From Candidatus Methanogasteraceae archaeon UBA261 (GTDB taxonomy: Archaea > Halobacteriota > Methanosarcinia > Methanosarcinales > Methanogasteraceae): 9,557 nt of DNA. Below are positions 5,105 through 9,557 of this stretch, piece after piece; position 1 is the first letter of the stretch; each line of letters opens with the position of its first letter. The translations under genes and the position numbers were made by a program. The stretch is taken from NCBI GenBank assembly GCA_002506015.1, contig DAWR01000088.1, positions 1 to 9,557 on the forward strand, given 5' to 3'. A model generated the notes under the pieces. The model was not told the DNA's origin and made no database searches. It saw nothing but the letters and a program-made list of their open reading frames with translations.

Positions 5105-6310
5105 TCAGTAGGAATAATCCTTACGCCTCTTCATAGCCCAGAACAGTAATAAGAGTATCGGAATCGCTGCCAGAATGTAGATGTAATATTGTTCCAGACC
5201 CGACTTCTCTGCCCAGAACTCGATTGTGTCAACGGCTTCCCCATCCCCCCACATCGCCTGAACATCAATCACATGTTTACCCTCGCCATGGGTGCGCAAC
5301 GTGACCCCGTACTCCTCACTCTCGCCGGGTTCGATTGATTCATATACCGGATCGTCTTCGCCGCTCACCACCTGCACGTCAGGAGGCAGATCGCTCTTGA
5401 TTGTGACAATCCCGCTCGTTGCATTCCCGACATTTCTGATCGTGACAGTCATCGGAAAATCGTCGCCGCATGTCATGATGCTGTCAACCGGCTCAATTGA
5501 GACCTCAATAGCTGGTAGCAGAACCTCAGCGGCTGTAATCTCAAGAACACCCGTCTTTGATTCGGATGAAAAGGATACGTCCGACGCGCTCTGGTAATTC
5601 AGTATGCTCGGACTCAGTTCGTACGTTCCAGGCTCTGCATCCACTACTTTGAGGGTATAGCTCACCCTCTTGGTCTCCCCCGCTGCTATGTCCTCAATTG
5701 TTGTGGGGCAGTCCTCCTTGTACGTGCCCCTGATCGCGGACTCATCCAGCATGATATCGGTTGCGGTTCCGTTTCCGGTGTTCCTGATCTTGATTGTTAC
5801 TGCAATCACCTGACCCGGTTCGGAGACGGTCGTATCAAACGTTCTGGTGATATCGAGCTTCGGGACGGTCACTGCTTCCTTTTTTGTCTCTTCTTCCTCG
5901 TCTTCGGATTCGACGGTGTAATAATTGGTAACTCTCCAGTCATCAGGTCCTGTGACTCTCAGGGAGACTGAATCGCCATACACCGAGAGCACATCGATAA
6001 ATATGCTGGCACCGCTGGAAGTATCATATTCGGAGGGACTATCACCAGTGAATATAGATATCACCCTCGCAGGCTTCTGGTAACTCGATATGCGTAACTT
6101 TGCACAATCGACGATGTCTGTCTTTACCTCAACGACCTCTATTTTTATGCTGTGCTCAATTGCAACACCGGAACCAACCTCCAGTTCCCGATCAAGGATC
6201 ACGTTAGCATCGTCATCGCCACCGTTATCTTCGGCTGCTATCGCGATGGGACTCGTTGAGATTAGCAGTAACAGAACTATTATTATCGCCAGAATTCTGT
6301 CGTTATTCAT
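5105..6310 (-). CDS. Secreted, C-terminally membrane-anchored surface protein with CARDB/COG1361-like domains
   Basis: This 401-residue protein has an N-terminal signal peptide (about 1-26: charged start, hydrophobic ILAIIIVLLLLIS, then IAIAAED). The extracellular part has an unassigned N-terminal domain (about 36-130), an acidic linker ESEDEEEETKKE at 134-145, and two Ig-like CARDB-type repeats (about 150-260 and 265-367), recognised by VTIKIRNTGNGTATD and VTIRNVGNATSG. N-glycosylation sequons NGT (180) and NAT (296) fall in these. A transmembrane helix follows at about 374-393 and ends in a short basic cytoplasmic tail KRRKDYSY. Similar architecture occurs in methanogen S-layer-related proteins. 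It is the first gene of the operon, 17 bp before CetZ, so its tail and the tubulin would meet at the inner membrane face. A partner role is my inference. The ATG at 6310 fits the signal peptide; an ATG at 6314 is out of frame and stops at once. Confidence 0.85.
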   Translation of the reverse strand: MNNDRILAIIIVLLLLISTSPIAIAAEDNGGDDDANVILDRELEVGSGVAIEHSIKIEVVEVKTDIVDCAKLRISSYQKPARVISIFTGDSPSEYDTSSGASIFIDVLSVYGDSVSLRVTGPDDWRVTNYYTVESEDEEEETKKEAVTVPKLDITRTFDTTVSEPGQVIAVTIKIRNTGNGTATDIMLDESAIRGTYKEDCPTTIEDIAAGETKRVSYTLKVVDAEPGTYELSPSILNYQSASDVSFSSESKTGVLEITAAEVLLPAIEVSIEPVDSIMTCGDDFPMTVTIRNVGNATSGIVTIKSDLPPDVQVVSGEDDPVYESIEPGESEEYGVTLRTHGEGKHVIDVQAMWGDGEAVDTIEFWAEKSGLEQYYIYILAAIPILLLLFWAMKRRKDYSY

Positions 6311-6351
6311 TCATTGCCGACCCGATGTTTCTGTATATTCAGACGATTCAT

Positions 6352-6361
6352 CTTTTATAAA
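6352..6361 (-). promoter_or_regulatory. TATA box of the surface protein-CetZ operon
   Basis: The minus strand reads TTTATAAAAG, a near-ideal archaeal TATA box, with a purine-containing stretch CGTAAGA just upstream as a possible BRE. The expected start about 25 bp downstream, near 6330, gives a leader of about 20 nt before the ATG at 6310. It lies in the 112-bp gap after the metallophosphoesterase gene and would drive the operon independently. Confidence 0.65.
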
Positions 6362-6422
6362 TCTTACGAAACGATATGGGTTGCCACAGGGTCATCCGGT
6401 CTCGGCAGCGTTCTGATTCAGA

Positions 6423-7070
6423 TCAGATGTTATTGAACGTAACCTCGATTGAATCCGCAATTGTGATTATCGCACTCTGCCCCTGTGATGCCTGCCCGAC
6501 ATTCACGATCCTGGTGCCCCGCTTAACCATCATGCCCTGATCCTCATGGATGTGCCCGCACACGATCAGGTCAGTTTTGCCGATTGCACCTGTGAGCGCC
6601 TCGCTTCCGGCATTTCCATTGGGTATCCTGTCGAGCGTCTCTCTCGGGGGTGCGTGCGACAACAGCACGACTGTTCGCCCATCAGAGTCTGCCCGTCTCA
6701 ACAGATCGTCCAGAATCGTTTTGATCTCGTCTTCGGATCGCTCAAAGGTTGTGTCGAATGGCGTCGGGTTCGAGCCGCCGATGCCGATGAAGACAATATC
6801 TTCAAGTGTGTGCACCGCATTGTCCAGATTAACGGCTCTCGAGGAATCGAGAACGCCGAGAATGCTCCTGTTATCACAGTTTCCGGGAATTGCAAGGACC
6901 GGACAGTTAAGTGGTTCGAGCAGAGCAAGCAGTTCGTATGTCAGTTCATCCGGTCCGAAATTGGTGATGTCACCTGCGATCAGCACACAATCGACAGCCC
7001 CTGCCTCGCGCACAAGGGACGGTATCTGCGCATAATCACCATGCGGGTCTGATATTGCCAGTAATCTCAT
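6423..7070 (-). CDS. Calcineurin-like metallophosphoesterase (YfcE/MJ0936-like)
   Basis: This 215-residue, two-metal phosphoesterase keeps the full motif set: ISDPHGD at 6-12, IAGDITNFG at 31-39, PGNCD at 62-66, LLSHAPP at 136-142 and CGHIHE at 171-176. It lacks signal or membrane segments, so it is cytosolic. Family members hydrolyse phosphodiesters or phosphomonoesters; the substrate here cannot be read from sequence. I chose the ATG at 7070 and not the longer reading to 7127. It begins directly with MRLLAISDPHGD and has AGGTG 5 bp upstream; the extra 19 residues of the longer form (with YHHR) look non-conserved. It is divergent from trpD and has its own gap to the CetZ operon, so it is probably transcribed alone or weakly read into that operon. 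Confidence 0.9.
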   Translation of the reverse strand: MRLLAISDPHGDYAQIPSLVREAGAVDCVLIAGDITNFGPDELTYELLALLEPLNCPVLAIPGNCDNRSILGVLDSSRAVNLDNAVHTLEDIVFIGIGGSNPTPFDTTFERSEDEIKTILDDLLRRADSDGRTVVLLSHAPPRETLDRIPNGNAGSEALTGAIGKTDLIVCGHIHEDQGMMVKRGTRIVNVGQASQGQSAIITIADSIEVTFNNI

Positions 7071-7136
7071 GTCTGCACCTATTGATCGATGATGATATGT
7101 CTGCTTAAATGTGTTGCGGTGGATCACATGAGACTC

Positions 7137-7149
7137 TTAATATTTTTTG
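7137..7149 (-). promoter_or_regulatory. Candidate TATA box for the metallophosphoesterase gene
   Basis: The minus strand reads AAAAAATATTAA here. A start near 7116 would leave a leader of about 45 nt that includes the AGGTG ribosome-binding site. A rival weaker site, ATTTAAG near 7104-7110, cannot be excluded. Confidence 0.35.
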
Positions 7150-7242
7150 ATTACACTGGACTGTCTTATGCAAGCACAACTGCCAGAATGCGGCACTATC
7201 GATCTGAAAAGCCATTTACTCTGTTAACATGCGTAACCTGTA

Positions 7243-7311
7243 TTAATCCGTGGCAAATAAAACTTTTAGCCACAGATTAACACGGATTTCACTGATTTCA
7301 CTGATTTCACC
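7243..7311. repeat. Imperfect palindrome plus 9-bp tandem repeats, dispersed-repeat type
   Basis: TTAATCCGTGGC at 7243-7254 pairs with GCCACAGATTAA at 7269-7280 (one mismatch) around a 14-nt AT-rich loop. Immediately after, GATTTCACT repeats at 7285-7293 and 7294-7302, with a third copy at 7303-7311 ending CC. Sequences of this CACAGATTAACACGGATT kind recur between genes in many environmental archaeal and bacterial genomes, as I recall. It is probably a degraded repeat copy and not a trpD operator. Confidence 0.65.
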
Positions 7312-7401
7312 AATCCAATCACCGGTGTTTGCAGGATTGGCATCATGTTCTCCAGCCAACTACAATACATTAAAAATATTCATTGTCTCAGGCAGCAACC
7401 C

Positions 7402-7412
7402 AATTTATAATA
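7402..7412 (+). promoter_or_regulatory. Candidate TATA box of trpD
   Basis: AATTTATAATA is a good archaeal TATA sequence. Start of transcription is expected near 7434, giving a leader of about 45-50 nt. A second AT-rich site, ATTAAAAATAT at 7370-7380, is a weaker alternative. Confidence 0.5.
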
Positions 7413-7472
7413 CGTATGCGCCAGATTAGTTCCACAGGAAATAACCAAAATTCCGCAAAATCGGTAGAACCG

Positions 7473-7477
7473 GGAGG
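7473..7477 (+). promoter_or_regulatory. Ribosome-binding site that decides the trpD start
   Basis: GGAGG lies 5 nt before the ATG at 7483 but only 2 nt before the tandem ATG at 7480. The spacing favours 7483. Confidence 0.7.
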
Positions 7478-7482
7478 ATATG

Positions 7483-8484
7483 ATGAAAGAATACATACAT
7501 GCCATAAGCGAACGGAAGAACCTGAGTATGGATCAGGCAGAATCTGCCATCGCAAGCATATTCACGGATGCGACTGATACGCAGATCGGGGCATTTCTGA
7601 TCGGTCTCAAGATGAAAGGGGAGACGATTGACGAGATCGCCGGATTTGCCCGCGGCATGCGTGCTGCGGCACGCACCATTGCGCCGGATGTCGAAGGGAC
7701 GCTCGTTGACACCTGCGGCACAGGCGGCGACGTCCACAACACCCTGAATGTCAGCACAGCCGCCGCAATCGTCACAGCCGCCGCAGGAATTCCGGTTGCA
7801 AAGCATGGAAACTACGCGATCACATCAAGATCAGGGAGCGCTGATGTGCTGAAGGCTCTCGGCATACGAATCGATCTTCCGCCCGAGAAGGTCAAAGAAT
7901 GCATAGAGACAGTGGGGATAGGCTTCCTTCTGGCGCCGGTCTTCCACCCGGCAATGAAACGTGTCGCAGCTCCGAGAAGGGAGCTTGGCGTGCGAACCAT
8001 ATTCAATATCTTAGGACCGCTCACCAATCCCGCGGGCGCATCTGCGCAGGTGATCGGCGTCTTTGATCTGGAGTTGTGCGAGACGATTGCCAAGGTGCTG
8101 GCTCTTCTCGGAAGCGAGCGTGCCATGGTCGTGCACGGCGATGGCATGGACGAGATCTCAAACATTGGTGAAACAACGATCGCATCGCTCGAAAACGGAC
8201 TGGTCTCGACATACACTGTCAAACCGGAAGATTTCGGGTTTGACCGGGCAACGATTGCAGATATCGCTGGCGGAACTCCTGAGGAGAATGCCCGCGACAT
8301 CGTCTCGATATTCGAAGGATCAGAAGGTCCAAGACGGGACATCGTGGTTCTCAACAGCGGCGCTGCGATTCATGTCGCAGGAGGGGCGGCTGATCTGGAG
8401 TCCGGGGTCAGGAAAGCAGAGGAGATAATTGACAGCGGCGCAGCGCTGGCACGGCTTCGAGCGTTCGTTGAGTTTGCAGGATAG
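7483..8484 (+). CDS. trpD: Anthranilate phosphoribosyltransferase
   Basis: This 333-residue cytosolic enzyme joins anthranilate and PRPP to give phosphoribosyl-anthranilate, the second step of tryptophan synthesis. Canonical motifs are all present: DTCGTGGD at 76-83 (PRPP loop), NVST at 89-92, AKHGNYAITSRSGSADVLKA at 106-125, HPAMKRVAAPRRELGVRTIF at 155-174 followed by NILGPLTNP, and the metal-binding GDGMDEIS at 219-226. The length is normal, so this is true TrpD and not a thymidine-phosphorylase or TrpD2 relative. The start at 7483 is preferred over 7480 (one codon longer) by ribosome-binding-site spacing. No other trp gene is in the window: the gene stands alone between a divergent phosphoesterase and a downstream antiporter. 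Confidence 0.96.
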   Translation: MKEYIHAISERKNLSMDQAESAIASIFTDATDTQIGAFLIGLKMKGETIDEIAGFARGMRAAARTIAPDVEGTLVDTCGTGGDVHNTLNVSTAAAIVTAAAGIPVAKHGNYAITSRSGSADVLKALGIRIDLPPEKVKECIETVGIGFLLAPVFHPAMKRVAAPRRELGVRTIFNILGPLTNPAGASAQVIGVFDLELCETIAKVLALLGSERAMVVHGDGMDEISNIGETTIASLENGLVSTYTVKPEDFGFDRATIADIAGGTPEENARDIVSIFEGSEGPRRDIVVLNSGAAIHVAGGAADLESGVRKAEEIIDSGAALARLRAFVEFAG

Positions 8485-8548
8485 TGTTAATATTCAGTTG
8501 GATGCACAACACCGCGATTGACAAAAACGACATCATGTAGGAACACAA

Positions 8549-8620
8549 CCACAGAGGGACACAGAGGATCGATTTAAGAACTCTGTCTTCTCTCTTGTCC
8601 TCTGTGATCAAATCCGGTGG
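8549..8620. repeat. ACAGAGG-type imperfect palindrome between trpD and the antiporter gene
   Basis: CACAGAGGA at 8560-8568 is the exact inverse of TCCTCTGTG at 8598-8606, and an outer CCAC (8549-8552) pairs with GTGG (8617-8620). ACAGAGG also repeats directly at 8551-8557 and 8561-8567. The element sits in the 195-bp gap after trpD. It has the look of a MITE- or REP-like dispersed palindrome. It could act as a transcription end for trpD, but no T-tract follows closely enough to call one. Confidence 0.65.
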
Positions 8621-8679
8621 CTTTTACCGCTTGTGTGGGATCGATCATACCACAACAGAAATCGGGAGCATGCTAGTAT

Positions 8680-9557
8680 ATGGAAATACTGTTACTGAGT
8701 GACATAGTCATCATATTCGGGCTATCCATCGCGGTACTCTTCATATTCCATATGATCAGGGTGCCAGCGATCGTGGGATTTCTCCTGACCGGGATACTGG
8801 CGGGACCCCATGGACTGGGATTGGTAGAAGCTGTTCATGAGGTTGAGATTTTGGCTGATGTCGGGGTTGTGTTTCTGTTTTTCGCTATCGGACTTGAGTT
8901 CTCACTCAGAAGCATGCTGAAAATCAAAAAATCGATCCTGCTTGGTGGCTCGCTTCAGGTGTTACTGACCATTCTGGCTGTTTTTGCCATAGCCAGGCAA
9001 ATCGGCATGACATTTGGTGAATCGATATTCATAGGATTTCTCATATCCCTCAGCAGCGCGGCTATTGTGCTCAAACTCGTCCATGAAAGGGGCGAGGTTG
9101 ATAGCCCACACGGGCAGACAAGTCATGCCATATTGCTATTTCAGGATGTTGCTATCGTTCCAATGATGTTGCTTGTGCCTCTACTGGCTGGGGCAACAGG
9201 GGATCCGGGCGAATCCCTGATTCTTCTCCTGGTCAAGGGACTCGGTATCCTTCTGCTGGTCGTCGTTTGTGCTAAATGGATTGTGCCACAGGCACTGTAT
9301 CAGATCACCCGGACGCGGAGCCAGGAACTCTTCCTGTTGAGCGTCTTTATGATATGCTTCACAGTTATGTGGCTGACCTCCAGCATAGGACTCTCCATTG
9401 CACTGGGTGCATTCATGGCAGGCTTGATAATTTCCGAATCGGAATACAGCTATCACGCGCTCGGCAATGTTTTACCCTTCCGGGATGTCTTTATAAGCTT
9501 CTTCTTTGTCTCCATCGGCATGCTGTTGGATCTCAATTTTCTTTTTAACCGACTTGG
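8680..9557 (+). CDS. CPA2/KefB-type cation:proton antiporter, N-terminal part (cut by window end)
   Basis: The frame stays open from the ATG at 8680 to the window edge, giving 292 complete codons of a polytopic membrane protein that exchanges K+ or Na+ for protons. Family features in order are MIRVPAIVGFLLTGILAGPH at 25-44, VFLFFAIGLEFS at 64-75, SLSSAAIVLKL at 123-133, HAILLFQDVAIVPMMLL at 149-165 (the QD pair typical of KefB-like proteins, with Asp156 the likely ion-binding residue), LGAFMAGLIISES at 242-254 and FFFVSIGMLLD at 274-284. About eight to nine hydrophobic segments are visible. The C-terminal part, where TrkA-N/RCK domains occur in many relatives, lies outside. The nearest purine-rich site, GGGAG at 8664-8668, is 11 nt upstream and suboptimal, but the protein begins as expected for the family. 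It is on the same strand as trpD but 195 bp away, so probably a separate unit. Confidence 0.92.
   Translation, partial: MEILLLSDIVIIFGLSIAVLFIFHMIRVPAIVGFLLTGILAGPHGLGLVEAVHEVEILADVGVVFLFFAIGLEFSLRSMLKIKKSILLGGSLQVLLTILAVFAIARQIGMTFGESIFIGFLISLSSAAIVLKLVHERGEVDSPHGQTSHAILLFQDVAIVPMMLLVPLLAGATGDPGESLILLLVKGLGILLLVVVCAKWIVPQALYQITRTRSQELFLLSVFMICFTVMWLTSSIGLSIALGAFMAGLIISESEYSYHALGNVLPFRDVFISFFFVSIGMLLDLNFLFNRL

Larger units (their letters stand above)
7071..7482. other. Divergent intergenic region between the metallophosphoesterase and trpD genes
   Basis: This 412-bp region has no supported gene. It holds a TATA-like site for the leftward phosphoesterase (7137-7149), an imperfect palindrome and 9-bp tandem repeats of a dispersed-repeat type (7243-7311), a TATA box for trpD (7402-7412), and the trpD ribosome-binding site (7473-7477). 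No attenuator-like Trp codon run or T-box-like structure is visible ahead of trpD. Confidence 0.65.

Noticed and set aside
6550..7052. Two long plus-strand open frames (161 and 168 codons) opposite the metallophosphoesterase
   Set aside because: The minus-strand gene has every family motif, while the plus-strand readings are low-complexity Ser/Arg-rich or Cys-rich products without known domains.
7071..7127. N-terminal extension of the metallophosphoesterase to an ATG at 7127
   Set aside because: The added 19 residues look non-conserved, and the ATG at 7070 has AGGTG at good spacing and begins exactly at the beta strand preceding the DxH motif.
7085..7130. GATGATGA-like box resembling the C box of an archaeal C/D sRNA
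   Set aside because: No CTGA D box at suitable spacing and no terminal stem could be found.
8670..8702. Ten-codon reading frame overlapping the antiporter start, a possible leader peptide
   Set aside because: GGGAG is only 1 nt from its ATG, too close for initiation, and the peptide shows no regulatory codon run. It is most likely chance.
9181..9548. Open frames of 90 and 91 codons on both strands near the right edge
   Set aside because: Both lie inside the antiporter reading frame that starts at 8680 and stays open to the window end with full family motifs.

Overview
The window looks archaeal, from a euryarchaeon related to methanogens or ANME/Syntrophoarchaeum-type Methanomicrobia. The evidence is a CetZ-like tubulin, a DHH/RecJ-like (GAN-type) nuclease, an archaeal dUTPase, a DPSDLV-type ArsR regulator of a kind I recall from haloarchaea and methanogens, a COG1361-like surface protein, and TATA-box promoters instead of -35/-10 pairs. 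The lineage is inferred from recognised protein families, not from a search.

Layout. (1) Positions 189-2777, minus strand: a compact three-gene unit read pcm -> DHH/RecJ-like nuclease -> dut, joined by 11-bp and 4-bp overlaps. It covers protein repair (isoaspartate methyltransferase), a nuclease of the replication/repair type, and dUTP removal. The unit is bracketed by an imperfect 85-bp inverted repeat (64-148 and 2903-2987, 74/85 identical by hand alignment), with no transposase visible. (2) Positions 3151-6310, minus strand: a probable four-gene operon read signal-peptide/CARDB-like/TM surface protein -> CetZ-like tubulin -> small unknown protein -> ArsR-type winged-helix regulator. It has a clear TATA box near 6356. 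(3) Positions 6423-7070, minus strand: a calcineurin-like metallophosphoesterase. (4) Positions 7071-7482: a divergent intergenic region with promoters and a degenerate palindromic repeat. (5) Positions 7483-8484, plus strand: anthranilate phosphoribosyltransferase (trpD), alone and without other trp genes in view. (6) Positions 8485-8679: an intergenic region holding a second kind of palindromic repeat (ACAGAGG type). (7) Positions 8680-9557, plus strand: the first 292 codons of a CPA2/KefB-type cation:proton antiporter, cut by the window end.

Most genes are ordinary housekeeping genes. The least explained parts are the surface protein-CetZ-small protein-ArsR operon, which may be a tubulin-linked cell-envelope or cell-shape module, and the long inverted repeat around the repair cassette. 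I saw no tRNA, rRNA, CRISPR array, transposase or integrase.
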